From Drosophila miranda (lineage: Eukaryota > Arthropoda > Insecta > Diptera > Drosophilidae), in the NCBI RefSeq assembly GCF_003369915.1, contig NC_046675.1:4526001-4590000 (forward strand): DNA of 64,000 bases, written 5' to 3'. Positions 46,601-59,394 of this stretch are shown here, one piece after another. Under the pieces are notes generated by a model. The model searched no databases and was not told the origin of the DNA. It saw only the letters and a program-made list of their open reading frames with translations. Within the stretch, counting starts at the first letter, position 1, and every line of letters begins with the position of its first letter. The translations under genes and the position numbers were made by a program.

Positions 46601-49061
46601 TTTGAGATGTGCCAGCCGCCGTTCGACACGAGCATGGAGCGGGCCCAGACCATAATGGCCCTCAGGAATGCCTGCATAACGATACCCGAGGGCATGCTTA
46701 AGGATTCCAAATACGAGAAGACCGTCAAGGTGAGTGATTCCACCCTTCCGATGGGGTCCCATCTAAAAACCTCCCTTGCAGATGCTGCGCTGGCTGCTGA
46801 ACCACGATCCCGCACAGCGGCCCACAGCTGAGGAGCTGCTCATCTCGGATCTGGTGCCGCCGGCGGAACTGGAGGCCAACGAGCTGCAGGAAATGCTGCG
46901 CCATGCCCTGGCCAATCCCCAGAGCAAGGCCTACAAGAATCTGGTGGCCCGCTGTCTGCAGCAGGAGAGCGATGAGGTCCTCGAGCACACCTACCATTTG
47001 GGCAGCAGTCGGGCGATGAAGTCCTGGAACTCGGCCATCGTCATCGACGACATTGTGTCCCTCAATCCGGTCTTTGAGTTTGTCAAGGCCAAGGTCGTGA
47101 ACCTCTTCCGCAAACACGGCGCCATCGAAGTGGATTCGCCGCTGCTGTCGCCACTTTCGTCGCGGAACTGCAGTGCCAGCGCCAATGCCAATGCCGTGCA
47201 CTTGATGACCCACTCCGGGTGCGTGGTGGTCCTCCCGTGCGACCTGAGGACGCAGTTTGCCCGCCATGTCACCATGAACGGGGTGAATCTCATCCGTCGC
47301 TACTGCGTGGATCGGGTGTACCGCGAGGAGCGGGTCTTCAACTTCCATCCGAAGCAGAACTACGAGTGCTCCTTCGACATCATCACTCCCTCCGCCGGCA
47401 GCCATCTGGTGGACGCGGAACTGCTCTCTCTGGCCTTCGAGATCACCAGCGAACTGCCGCGCCTGCGCGAACGGAACCTCGCCATCCGCATGAACCACAC
47501 GAATCTTCTGCGGGCCATTCTCATTTTCTGCAACGTTCCCAAATCTCAATATTCGGCCCTGTTCGAGGGCACCATGGATTTTATTGAGTCGCGCATCTCC
47601 CGCTTTCAGTTCCACTCCAGCATCACGGTGATCATGGAGAAGTCACGCACCTCGGCACAGACCCTGATGGACATGCTGTTGGCCAACTTCCTGCTGACGG
47701 GCTCGCGCAGCAGCGTGGATGAGTCCGCCTTGAAGTCCCTGATGCGCGGCAAGGGCGAGGCGGCATCCCTGGCCCGCGGAGCACTGCGCGAACTGGAGAA
47801 TGTGGTGGAGCTGGCCTACAGTCTGGGCGTAACCGTGAGTTCAAGGCAGCCACACGACCGAGGACTTCATTAATCTCCATTCTGTTTCCCAGTGTCCTAT
47901 TCAGATTTGGGCCGGTCTGCCCATTAGCTTTGAACGCGCCAGCAGCGGCGGAATCGTTTGGCAAATGACGGCCGACCTGAAACCGAACCGTTCGGGCAAT
48001 CCCTCCGTGTTGGCGGTGGGAGAGCGCTACGATGCCATGCTCCACGAGTTCCAGCGGCAGGCGCAGAGCTACAATCAGACCCTTCCGCCGCGTGGTGTGC
48101 TCAGTGGAGCGGGCCTGTCCTTCTCGCTGGACAAGCTGGTGGCTGCCGTGGGCGTGGAGTATGCCAAGGACTGCCGGGCCATCGATGTGGGCATCTGTGT
48201 GTGCGGCACGCGGCCACCGCTCAAGGATGTCACGTACATCATGCGCCTGCTCTGGTCGGTGGGCATCAGATGCGGCATTGTGGAGACGGCCAGTGGTGCC
48301 GGCGATGAGGCTCAGGATCTGGCGCGACTGGGTGCCCTGCACGTCATCCTGGTGGCAGAGAATGGCTCGCTGCGCGTGCGCTCCTTCGAAAGAGAGCGCT
48401 TCCAGGAGCGCCATGTAAACAGGGCAGAACTGGTGGACTTTATACAGAAGCTGCTGCGCGCCGAGAGTGCGAATGGGGCGTCGGTGGACTACTCGGCCAG
48501 CCAGCTGTCCAACATGAACACTAGCGGTGGCAGCAGCAGCGGCCGAGATCGTGGAGGCGATGGCAACGGCCTGAGCACCTCCGCATCGAATGTGTCGATC
48601 AAGAACAGCTACAGCCAGCTGCCCAATGTCCAGGTCACGTTCCTCACCCACGACAAACCCACGGCGAACTACAAGCGCCGGCTGGAGAACCAGGTGGCCC
48701 AACAGATGGGCTCCACCCTCGCCCAGTTCATGAAGAAGGAGTCGTTTGTGGTGCTGGTGGTGGAGCTGCCACCGGCGGTGGTCAATGCCTTTGTGGGTGC
48801 CATAAATCCGCGCGAGATACGCAAGAAAGAGACTGAACAGGAATTTAATTTTGTTATCGAAAGGTGCGCGCATTCTTCGCCACAAAACCACACAAAAAGA
48901 ATGCTCTCTAATGCCTGATTTATTTTTGTTTTAGATTTTCCAAATACAAACGCTATATAGTGGAGATACACGACGAAGTTGTGGACTATCTGAGCGATGC
49001 CAAAACACCCATTGTGGCCTTGTACAGCATATCCGATTCCTACTATCGTGTGATTATCTGA
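43696..49061 (+). CDS. Gcn2: eIF2-alpha kinase GCN2
   Basis: Ten exons: 43696-43752, 43854-44026, 44098-44603, 44660-45287, 45347-45922, 45982-46170, 46228-46729, 46782-47834, 47893-48863, 48935-49061; 1,593 residues, the size expected for the fly protein. Order: N-terminal RWD domain that binds the GCN1 activator, with ELEVIKSIFGADVEDL; a charged helical linker; a degenerate pseudokinase; the active kinase with LGKGAFGDV (about 528), AIKRI Lys (about 551), the usual acidic insert in exons 5-6, HRDLKPVNIFL (about 744) and DFG (about 764); a histidyl-tRNA-synthetase-like domain that senses uncharged tRNA; and the C-terminal ribosome-binding region. In the cytosol it phosphorylates eIF2-alpha on amino-acid starvation. 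Four donors are non-consensus (GTGCGA, GTAGGT, GTAGGA, GTGCGC). No lesion is seen. The ATG matches the family N-terminus. Confidence 0.96.
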
Positions 49062-49456
49062 AACCCAAAGGAGAGAGGAGAGGATTACCAAGTAATTCCT
49101 GCTTAAATTAGGTTTAGAAAAAACATTTTCTAATGGGCAAAAATTCTACTTAAATTTGTTTAAGAGGCTGTGCGTTCCCGATGCCATCTGAATTTCGTTT
49201 CGTTTCGCACCAAAAGAGAATTCCTATGCCGCAAAGATTTACATTGTAAGATTATCATTTACTTGAACTGATTGTCCAACATTTATACGTTTAAGTAGCA
49301 AACTTAATGCCCGAATTCCCTGATGGGTTGTTCTTTTGTCATCTACATATACGATATATTTGATATACGTACAAGTTTTAAAAACACAAATTTATATAGC
49401 CTACAAAATAAAGTTGCGTATGCCTGAGGACTCCAAAGAGCTGAACAATTTTCGGA
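49062..49456. other. tail-to-tail 3' region of Gcn2 and PNPase
   Basis: The two stop codons are only about 395 nt apart. The best plus-strand poly(A) signal, AATAAA at 49407-49412, lies 45 nt from the PNPase stop, so mature Gcn2 and PNPase transcripts probably overlap in antisense. No clear AATAAA is present on the minus strand here; a weaker variant may serve PNPase. Confidence 0.5.
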
Positions 49457-51940
49457 TCACGTGCCATTCTCGCCGGCCGCCTTGTTGAGGGATCGCGGAA
49501 TGCCCAGGGCCGGGCCTTGGAGCACTTTTCGGGAGAGCCGCATGAAGCCGGAGACGGGATCGCGGCCAAAGTACTTGACCTGTATGTCCTGGCCCACCTC
49601 CAGGCCCAGGGCCGAGGGATGCCCTATCTTTCGCTGGTCCAACTGCGAATTGTGCAGCAGGGCCGGCGGCATGCTGGGATACAGGATGACCATGACGCCG
49701 GTGTCCCGCAGCTCGGTTACTTTGGCAGTGTATATTCCCCCGAACTCGAGGTCGGGTATCCGCTCCTTGACCATGTATCCCTCGATGAGCTCCTTCGCCT
49801 CGTCCATGGCCGCCTGGGAGGGGGCAAACACCGCGAAGTGGCTCTCATCGGCGGCGGTGAGGGTGGCGCCCGTCTCCAGGTAGATGCGTTTCATGTGCAG
49901 GCCACTGGGGCCAATCAACTGGGAGCGCTGGTGCGGCTCCACGCTGATGGTTTCGCTCACGGGCCAGCTGTCCTTTGGGTATTTCCTGAAAGAAGGGAAG
50001 TCTGTGAGCATTCAGGAGGATCCTGGTGGCATCTCTTGGCACTCACCGCGGCTCTCGAATGGCCTCGCCCATGATGTCCAGTATTTTGGACTTGGCATCG
50101 GTGGCTTTTTGCAGGGATTCCATCACCACTTTCAATGGAATGCCAGGCACCTTGAGGTCCGCCTGGATGGCTGTAAATCCCTTGCGTGTGCCCGCCACCT
50201 TCATGTCCATGTCCCCCATGTAGTCCTCGATGCCCAGGATGTCGGTGAGAATGCGATAGTCCTGCAGGTGCTTGGTGTCGTCGTTCTCGTACTTGGTGAC
50301 CAAACCTATGGCCACTCCCGCGGCAGGGGCACTCACCGGCACCCCGGCATCCATCAGGGCCAGGGATCCCCCGCAGACGCTGGCCATGCTGCTGGAGCCG
50401 TTCGACTCGAGCACCTCGGAGGTGAGGCGCACCGTGAAGGGGTAATCGTGTGGCAATGTGGGCAGCAGAGATCTCTCCGCCAGGGCGCCGTGTCCCAGCT
50501 CCCTCCGACCCAGCGGGCCAATCCTGCCCACCTCCCCCGTGGCGTACGGCGGGAACTCGTAGTGGAGCATGAAATTCTTGGCCTTGAGACCGCCACTGTC
50601 CAGGGCGGCCAGCGAGTCCAGCTTCATGGCACTCTCCGGGGAGTCCAGGCTCACGGTGCAGAAGACCTGCGTCTGTCCGCGCTGGAACAAGGCCGATCCG
50701 TGCAGCGGCTTGTACATGTCCACCTGGCAGGAGATGTTCCGCAGCGTATCATAGTCCCTGCCATCGCAGCGGTAATTCCGCTCGAAGATCAGCTCCCGGA
50801 AGATCGAGCGGCACGTCTGGTTGAACTCCTCGCCGATCACCCCTGGCTCGGTGTCCGGATAGGAGGACCACACCTTGTCGATCACATTCGAGCGCACTTC
50901 GTTGACTGCGTTGTCGCGCGAGATCTTGTCGTGATTCGCATCCTGGAAGATCTCTCGCAGCCGCATCTCGCACATGCTGCGCACTGCCTCCTGCAGCTCG
51001 GGATCCACTCGGTTCGGGGACTCCACTTCGCGTTTCTTCCTGCCGTAGGCCTTCTGCAGGCGCTCGATCTCGTGGATGATGAGCTGTGCCTCCCGCGTGC
51101 CCTGCTTTATGGCCTTCAGGAGGTCCTGCATTAGCACAACATTGCCCTTGCCTTCGAGCATCACGACGAGGTTCTGTTTGGTGGCCGACACCACGAGGTC
51201 CAGCTGCGAGGACTGCAGCTCCCGGCGGGTGGGATTGATCAGCACCTCGCCATCGGAAAGGCCAACTCTGAAACAGAAACTCAGTAATAATTCTACTTCG
51301 GAAGCTAATCCACTCACCGCACAGCTCCAATCGGTCCATTCCAGGGTATATCGCTCAGGGACAGGGCCATGGAGGCGGCATTGATGGCGAGAATGTCGGG
51401 CGAGTGCACCGCGTCCATGGCCAGCATGTTGCACACCAGCTGCGTCTCCGTGCGGTAGTCTTTGTTGAACAGCGGACGCAGCGAGCGATCGATCAGGCGG
51501 GCCGACAGGATCTCCTTCTCGGAGGGACCCAACTCGCGGCGCATAAAGTTCATTGGAATGCGCCCCGAGGCGGCGTTCTTCAGGCGATAGTCCACCACCA
51601 GCGGCATAAAGTTCTGGCCGGGGGTGGGCTTCGGCTTGGCCACCGCTGTCACCATCACGGCGGTGTCTCCCATCTGGCAGACGGCAGTGCCATTGGCAAA
51701 GCGCGCCAGCTTCCCCGAACTGATGCTCATGTTACGTCTGTTGAAGGAGAAAGATGTTATCTTGAACGTGGGGACACTGCCTGGGAGGATGGACACTCAC
51801 CCATTGCTGAACTTCACCTCCACGGAGGGCACTTCTCCGCTGGCGCTGCTCTGGAGGCATCGATGGGCACTTAGGCGGGCGACGGCAATGCTTTTCAGGC
51901 GGTAATTTAGCAATTTCAGTGTTTTCCTCGTGAAAATCAT
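49457..51940 (-). CDS. PNPase: mitochondrial polynucleotide phosphorylase
   Basis: Four exons on the minus strand: 51940-51801, 51737-51318, 51267-50047 and 49985-49457, giving 769 residues, close to human PNPT1 (783). It phosphorolyses RNA 3' to 5' in mitochondria as a trimer. The first about 35 residues are basic and hydroxylated without acidic residues, a typical mitochondrial targeting peptide. Two RNase PH cores follow. The first includes [16 protein letters not shown]; the second includes [15 protein letters not shown] and [15 protein letters not shown]. The catalytic loop region [14 protein letters not shown] is intact. A KH domain with the GxxG loop in [10 protein letters not shown] (about 620) and an S1 domain (about 675-745) complete it. 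All introns are short (51-63 nt). Start: the first ATG giving a targeting peptide. The divergent side is open to a gene-poor 1.5 kb. Confidence 0.95.
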
Positions 51941-53449
51941 GGTTCGGCAGCGGGAACCAGGCGACAGCGTTACCTAAAATCTGCCGGCAGTGGCAGCTGC
52001 AACGACTTTTTGATGACCTTTTGTGGAGTGGTTATAAAATACATGGAATCCAGTGTAATATGAAAACAACTTAGATTTATTTGTTGTAACTTTGTCCAAT
52101 CATAGCTGTTTTTGAAGATATATTATTGAATTTTCTCTGCAAACCGAAATGCTCACCTAATCATAAGGTAGAGTGTGCAACATGTGTGTGGGTGAACAGC
52201 TGGTTGTTCTGCCACACCTAATATAGGTTTGCCTTGCGTTCACATTCACATATTTAAAACAAGAGGTGTGCATTCCTAAAATATTAATTTATTTATTAAT
52301 TTACTCAGCCAGTTAAAAGTAAAGAACTAGAGCTACATGAAAGGGAGGCAGCCGATACTTATATGAATTTTGGGTGATATATAACATATTTACCTTTCCC
52401 TACCTGATCCATTGCTTTACCATGCGACCAAAATGTTTCGAATCTTTCAACCAGTGCTGAAAAAATTTGTGTAAAATAAAGCTAGATTGCAGAAAAAAAG
52501 CTGAATTTAAAAAAAGCTATAACAAACTTTGTATATTTTTAATCGGTATCAATGGCCGAACTGCTTTCTTCAAAACGGTCATTAGCTCTTTTGGCTCTCT
52601 TCAAATCGGTTAAGGCTCTCTTTTTCGCTCTTTTTGAATCGGTAGCAACAATGAGTCTCATTCCAGACTGATTTTTACTGCTGACAATTTTATGTTGTAT
52701 GAGCCAGACTCATGTGCCGAGAAATCGAGCAGCAACATGGGCAACATTCTGCATACCCTGGGGAAATGAATATTATAGAACATCATATAGGCAGAACCTA
52801 GTCAGTCTCTGTTAAGCTATTTCAACGATATTTTGCAGTTAGTGGTTTTCTTACAAAAAAATTTGCATCCACGGACATTATTAAAGGAAATAGGGTATAC
52901 AAATGACCCATACTCATATCACATACCTGTTGACCAGCAACATTCCATACACACTTAAGTTTCTTGCGTTTTTTTTCGTTGACCTTTTTCGATAAACCCT
53001 TTTTTCGACAATATCTAATAAAAGCAAGTATAGCAAATAAGCCAGTCAATTAGAAAATTGGTTCGTTAAACGGATACAATTATGTGGGCAGAGCTGAGGG
53101 TCCTGCCTAGCTAGTTATATTCGACGGAACATCAAAATCGAAGCATATGGACTGATACTGATTAACCCATTGTCGACTGGGCGGGTATTTAAATATTCTC
53201 ACGAAACTGAAGAAACTTGAAGAATTCTAGAGCAGTTCCGCTGGAATATATGGTCGTAATTATGTTTGTTGGGAAAGATGAAGGAAGAATATACAAGAAG
53301 AATTCACAAACAGCGTTATTTTCTGCGGTCCAACTCAACTTGTTCTCCTGTTTAAATAGAGGGGGGTTCAGTGGGCTAAGCTCGTTTCGATAAATCCGAT
53401 AGCTTGTGGCAAAACAACTTCGCGGGGTCCCGTATACTTCTCCATCGCG
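51941..53449. other. PNPase upstream region and intergenic DNA
   Basis: The PNPase promoter should lie in the first 150 nt, where TTATAAAATA occurs at about 52033. Near 52560-52640 the words AATCGGT and GCTCTTTT recur several times (about 30-bp imperfect direct repeats). From 53325 to 53389 there is a block related to one upstream of Gcn2. A 75-codon minus-strand frame at 52822-53049 lacks a usable context and is probably chance. Confidence 0.45.
53325..53389 (+). repeat. copy B of the dispersed block also found at 43.2 kb
   Basis: This is the counterpart of 43245-43304 with the same word order. It lies about 100 nt upstream of the start of the GC-rich leader exon of the last gene in the window and is followed by TTTCGATAAATC. 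Confidence 0.65.
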
Positions 53450-54240
53450 GATGATTTACTAGAAATCGAATGAGACGCGTGTATTGCAATCGTATGCAAA
53501 AATAAGTTCAATTGCGCCCGAACCACCCCCCGCTCGTCAACGACTCGTGTGCCGTGTGTTCCAGTCCCCCCGCAATCAAGCCGATTTCGTCAACTGCTTT
53601 TTCGGCCCCGTAAAAATTTCTTCTCGCTGCCCGCCGTGTGTATCGGTGTGTTTGTGTGTGAGCCGCGCGCCCGTGAGTTCTGTGTGTGTGTGAGTGCTGT
53701 GCTGTGCTGTGCCAGTGTTTGTGTGTGTGTCGGCCAAAGAGAGCCGCAAAACAACAAAAAGAAAAAAGAAAACCAAATTCGACAAATGCGGTCAAATTGA
53801 AAAGAAAAACACAAAAAATTTAGTATATCCAACAACAAAAGCAGCCCGCTCAAAACCAATCAAAAGCAAAAGCAGAAGCCAGAAGCCAGAATCCAAAGGC
53901 AAAAATCAAAAATCAAAAAGGCAAAGCCAAAAGCGAGAAAGCGTGCCGCTGCCTAGCTGACGCTGCAGCCGCCACCGCGTTCCTGAAAAGCCGGAAAATT
54001 GCCTTCTAGGCGTTGTCGCGCGACGACGACGGCGAACCACGAGAGAGACTCTTCTTCTGCCACAAAAATTGTTTATGCTGGCTGTGTGCTCGCACTAAGA
54101 AAGCAAGAGAGAGGGAAAGGTGCAAACGGTACCGCTGCTCTTATCAAACGTACACACACGCACACTCCCTTATCAGCTGATTGTTGCGAAAATTCCCAAT
54201 TAACGAACAGCGCATAAAACGGTTCAAGAAACGTCGTATA
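53450..54240 (+). other. putative untranslated first exon of a plus-strand gene extending beyond the window
   Basis: The stretch has the look of a Drosophila long 5' leader: GTGTGTGT and AAAAGC/CAAAAG repeats, CAG-poor and A-rich towards the end, and a strong donor AAG|GTAAGCAA at 54240/54241. Short upstream frames such as one starting near 53785 close quickly. The start at 53450 is a guess. The coding region is not in the window. From gene order I suspect tramtrack, but nothing here proves it. Confidence 0.4.
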
Positions 54241-55460
54241 AGGTAAGCAACCACTCCACTCCACGCCCCTGCCCTAGACCCAGACCCAGACAGCGTTCTG
54301 CATTCTTCAACCGCGTGCAGAGGATCTTTCTCTCCCTCTCTCTCTCTCTGTTCAGCTGTTCCGTTATAATTGTCACACCTCATTAGCTCGCCTGCTCGCT
54401 CTCACTCAGCTGCATTACTTAATGCTTAAGTGTTTTACCGTAATTTACACACGTTTGTTGCTGCTGCCGTTGCTGTTGCTGTTACTCTTGTTGCATGTTA
54501 ATTCCATTAAGTGCCCCCATCCCAATCGCTTCGCAATGCCTTTTATGTGGTGTCTAGCAAGACCCCCTTTCGCTCACTCTCCCACTGCTGCAATTACACT
54601 GTTGCCGTCTCCCCACACTCCCACACTCTCTTGCTTTTTGCACTACTCTTTTCTGCCGATCGAAAGTGAAAGCCCATCAGGCAATGCGTTGGCGTTTCAG
54701 CCGCTTATCAGCTACGTTTGCGGTTCTTACACTCACACATACATACATCGGAGTATACAATACCAACACACACTCTTACATACATGCATATGCTTACGTA
54801 TATTTATAACTCATTATGCTAGACGGTCTTCCGGTTGTCGTCGCGTTCTGTTGTTGTCATCAATGCGCATACTACGATTGACCTTTGACGAGGGGAGGAT
54901 TGTGTTTCTTTGAACATGAAAACGAAACATAAAGAATCTTAGAGGTTATATTCGTATTTTGAATCTATTCGGTTTATATTTGGTGAAGTTTTCTATAGAC
55001 CCTTTATCTGACATTCTGCCAAAAATCAGACCGAATGAATACGGAATTCTCTTTGAAATACTGCAAAATATTCGTTGAAATTATTAATAATTAATAATTA
55101 TCATAGCATTCTTTTTCCCCCTTTTTTTCAATACCTTAAAACTCTAATAAAAGAATTCCCATAGTTAAGGAATTTTTAAACAAATCAAAGACCCCGTATT
55201 TCCCCCACTTTCCCATTAGTTTTCCCAATTATAAATAAACATAAAATCCATCGAAAGAACTAATTTTAATTGAACAATAAATCAAAAGCCCGAGCACTTT
55301 CCACTCCGCCCTTTCTGACAAATGGTTTTTATTTTTTTCGTTTAAAAATAGTTTTCGACCGACCCTCGTGTCGTGTAGTTCATTGTGTTTCGATATTTAT
55401 TTGCCTAGCGCTGTAGTTGTTGTTCTTCTCGTTATTCCTTATCTCCTTTGCATTTTTCTT

Positions 55461-55490
55461 TGGATGGTGGATGGTGGATGGTGGATGTCG
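55461..55490 (+). repeat. GGATGGT heptamer tandem repeat
   Basis: About four copies of GGATGGT in the long leader intron of the last gene, followed 140 nt later by a CGT trinucleotide run (55627-55650). Confidence 0.85.
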
Positions 55491-58043
55491 TCTGTGGACG
55501 TCATTGGAAGGAGGAGCGCCGCTGTTCGAGCGAGAGCGAGAGAGAACGACCCCGAGGTCTTTAAAGGGCCTGGGCCTTTGGCTGATAAACGTTTCCGCTT
55601 TTTGGCTTTGCCATCAGCATCATCATCGTCGTCGTCGTCGTCGTCGTCTGAGGGGCACATCCACTGCAGGACGGATAAAACGTCCATGACGTGGTGTCTA
55701 CAAGTGTCTACATGACGTGCCCCATGCGGCGCCCTTTTCAACTGTCAAAACTATTGCCACTCAAACGGGCTTGCGTCACAAGAGAATGGAAGAGCGGGGG
55801 AGAGAGAGAGAAGGATACAAGTGTTGGGGCCATGGGGTGACGTAGGCCATTGGCGAACCCCTCCGCTTCCCCTTCGTTCACCAAGAGACAATAATAAACT
55901 ATCGAAGAGGGAGGGGCCCAACCCCAAAAGCAAATAACAAAACGCAATCGAATATTATTATCAATTGGGGGCAAGACACCGAGAACCCAAAAACGAAAGT
56001 AGAAAGGGGTGGGGGGCCACATGCTGCTCTCTTGCCAGGATATCGAACAAAAAAGAGAAGGGGGGTACCAATCCTTAATTCCAATCGCAGTCCAAAGCCA
56101 CGCCCTACCCCACCCTCCATCGCTCCATCGCTCCAACCATCCGCGTGCCGTGTCATCATCATCCTTGTCCTCGTCGTCGCCTTTCGGTCTCTAATTTGGC
56201 GCGACTTTGACACTTGTTAGCCAATATGTTCAGCTGGCCCATGTTAATGGCCCAAACGGGAATTGATATTAATTGCCACACCAGCAGCAACAGCGGCAGT
56301 GGGCGTGGCACACAGCCCCTTCAATGGGCCCCTGAAAATCAGCTTAAATCAATTTTTATTTTTCTCTTTCGTGGGTCTTGGATTACCAAAAAAAAAGGAG
56401 TTCAAACCATCTGTTGTACCTCCTGTCAAAGCCATTGTCCGGGTCATCCTTTTTTGTGAACCGAAATTTCTGTTCCAAAATCTAATTAATCCCCGCGCCA
56501 CCCTTGGGAAATGTGATGTTTCTTTTGTAGGGTTTTTGGGTGCCTTTTAGGAGCGTTTTTCTTCAAAACTGACTTGGAAAAACTCGTGTGTGTGGGAAAG
56601 TTTTGAGGAGAAATGTGAGAAGAGGCAGGAACATACCTAGAAGACGATTTCGTGGAGGTGAAGAGGTCATGAAAATGCCCAGAAGTCTTCCTTCAAATAA
56701 ATTTCGACTGAATATTCCATAAATAGCACAGAATCAAGGCTTTAATACTCCCCTTACAAAAGTGACGCTGATTAGCCCTCAAAAAAATTCCCCCTAAGCG
56801 AGCGGACACTCAGAAAACCAGCTGTTAATTGCCAGTCACGTGTGAACGTCTGATGTTGCATCACTTGACGAAGGTCCACCTAATTGGAGATACATTCCAC
56901 AGACACGTCCGAACAGACGGGCATGACCTGGAATCCGTTAAATAGTAGTGTAGCAAAAACTTTTCCACCTCATTAGGGAATCTCAAATGCCGAATTTCAA
57001 TGGGGAATGCGGGATGATGGAGCAGTTTCCGACCCCCCTCCTCCCAGGTAGAGCACCAGAATTGATTCCCAATCCTCTTAGAGAGGGGTGGGGTTCGTTT
57101 TGATAAGAAATTTCTCTGGCTAATCAACAAGACAGCAAACCTGACAGTCGGACAGGGGAGGGTGTGGGGCTCAGACAGAAGCCAACCTGCTGTAAATGAC
57201 CTTGATAAAGTTTTTGACTCAAAGCGGGGGCCGTCTTGGCCCGTTCAAGGTGGGCGGGCTGTGATTTCTTTTGATAGATCCAAGGCCCGGGGCCCTCGAA
57301 TCCCCCAAAAGACCACCCCAAATCCCTGCTGGGCCCAGTCCCAGTCCCTCGTTGAAACATCGTAAAAAATAAAAGTTGTTTTGACATTTTTCTAGGATTC
57401 CCTACCCCCTCCCTGCCCCCTAACCCCACCCCGTTTCGGTGGCTTATGCCGCTCGAACGCTTTTTACTGTTGTCTCTTGCTTTGTTTTTCAGTTTTGATT
57501 AAAGGCCGAGGCAGCCCCTCCCCCCCAGAAGGCGGTGCGGTGCACCTTTGCTTTTGACGGAAGTGCTTGCCCTTTTTTCTCGTTTTTTTCCCCTGTTTTT
57601 TGGGAATGATTTTTCAATGGTGCCTTTGAGGGCGGTCCCCATTGTCCGCACCCATCATGATCCATCAGCAGAAGAATTATGCAAAGTGTCATTGAAACTT
57701 TTAGCAACGAAAACACGGCCAAAACGGACCCAGAGAAAAAGGTGAATCTCGTTTTTCCGTTGGGTGGGGCGGGGGGGTGGGGGGAGGACCCATCAGTTGT
57801 GCATTGAACCCCGCGCGGGAACCTGGCAGCAGAAAGTGGCAGAAGCAGCACATTGCAATGTGGCCAACACCTTGACACTCGGTTTCGACCATGTTTGGTG
57901 ACTTGGCAACAGCAACAAATGAGAAAAGGAGAGAAGCAGAAGAAGTGGATGAAAAGATAGAGGGAGAACTGAGAGGAAGAGCGAGAATAAAGAGGCTAAA
58001 AAGGAGAACAAAAAGGAGGAGGTGGAGCGAAAGTGGTCGAAGC

Positions 58044-58450
58044 AATGAATACCCTTTTTTTAAGGGAAATTAAAAGAAAAGAAGATTAAAATGAAATTAA
58101 AATAAATTTATTAAATTGTTTATTAAATATTAGTTTTCATTTTTATTTTCGAAGGAATGCATACCTTTTTTTTAGGGAAATTAAAAGAAAAGAAAATTAA
58201 ATAAAATTAAAATAAAGTAATACAATTTTTTAATTAAATTTAATTTTAATTTTTGGGGTAGAAGGAATGAATACATGTTTTTAAGGGAAATTGAAATTAA
58301 ATTATAATAAATAAATTAAATTTTTTAGTTAATTTTAATATTAATTTTTAATGTCGTAGGCATGGATACCCTTTTTTTAAGAAAAATTAAAAAAAAAATA
58401 AAATTAAAAAAAATTAATTAAATTTTTAAAACAATTTTAAATTAAATTTC
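58044..58450 (+). repeat. AT-rich tandem array, about 111-bp units, four copies
   Basis: Units begin at about 58044, 58155, 58266 and 58361 with AATGAATACC-like sequence, then a T7-8 run, AAGGGAAATTAAA, and a long AT tail ending in TTTTAATTTTT before a GAAGG-like junction. The spacing is 111, 111 and 95 bp. The last copy is the most diverged. Confidence 0.8.
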
Positions 58451-59394
58451 ATTTTAACTCTAATTAATTAAAAAATAATGATTACATTTTTATAGGAATC
58501 TAAAAAACTGTAAAATGTTTGGAAATTATTTTGTTTAAGTGAATTTTTGGCTATCCTGCAGTCCCTGGCTCTTCCCGCACCGCTCTCCCTTCTCCCGGCT
58601 CTCCATCTCCGATGTGAGTGCGACAGAGCACACACTACAGCCATTCCTCTCTTCCATGCTTTGTTCTTTGGGAAAGAGTGCGACAGCGATACTAATACAA
58701 AGTCTCGCTCTCACGGGATCGCGGGCTTTTCTGCATCACGATTACTCCCCCCCTCCGACACTTCCAGAAGCTCATTCCTTCCTCATTCACGCTCCCCCTT
58801 CTCGTTCTCTCTAGAAGCTCAAATCATTCCTTCCAGTGCTCTCCGCCCTCTCTCCGCTCTCTTCTTTAGCCCTCTACTGCCTTAGTTTTTTGTTTAAAAA
58901 CGTTTTTCCGCACTAAATTCATTTAGCAATTAATAAACTACTTGCCCCATGATACTGTCCATCGATTCATTCGCTGCTCCTCCCATTTCCATTTCCACTT
59001 CTCGTGCCCCTGCAGCATCATTACAAATTGATTATGACTCGACTCGGGGGCACGGAAAGGGTACGCCGAACGCGAGGCAACATTTTTATGCAAAAAACTT
59101 GTCGGTCGGAGAACAGGCTCGGAGGACCAGCCAGACCCAGCCGGCCCATACACACAGACGTGTAGAATTCATTAACAATAATGCGGCCGCGCCAAGGCAA
59201 AGGGATAAAAAGGAAGGTGGAGGGGGGGTAGGGGAGGGGAGTCACCTTGGTTACCAAGAATTTTGCTCTTTAAGCCTTAATCCCTGGGTGGTCTCATTCC
59301 AAGCTGCTGTAGAGAGAGAGAGAGAGAGAGGGCCAGAGAGAATTGTAATCAAATCAAAGCAAATTTCAATCTTTTTTTAATGCTCTTTTTGCAG

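Larger units (their letters stand above)
54241..59394 (+). other. 5.2-kb intron in the 5' leader of the last gene
   Basis: It contains (CT)n near 54330-54350, GGATGGT repeats (55461-55490), a CGT run (55627-55650) on the plus strand, C-rich poly-pyrimidine tracts, the AT-rich tandem array at 58044-58450 and an (AG)n run at 59311-59330. No coding exon is credible. Confidence 0.45.

Noticed and set aside
47632..48891. 419-codon open frame on the minus strand
   Set aside because: It is antisense to the conserved HisRS-like part of Gcn2, with no splice or start context of its own.
49884..51134. 416-codon open frame on the plus strand
   Set aside because: It is antisense to PNPase exon 3 and explained by codon bias of that gene.
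52822..53049. 75-codon minus-strand frame with basic stretches
   Set aside because: Lys-rich translation of AT-rich DNA with no splice or promoter support.
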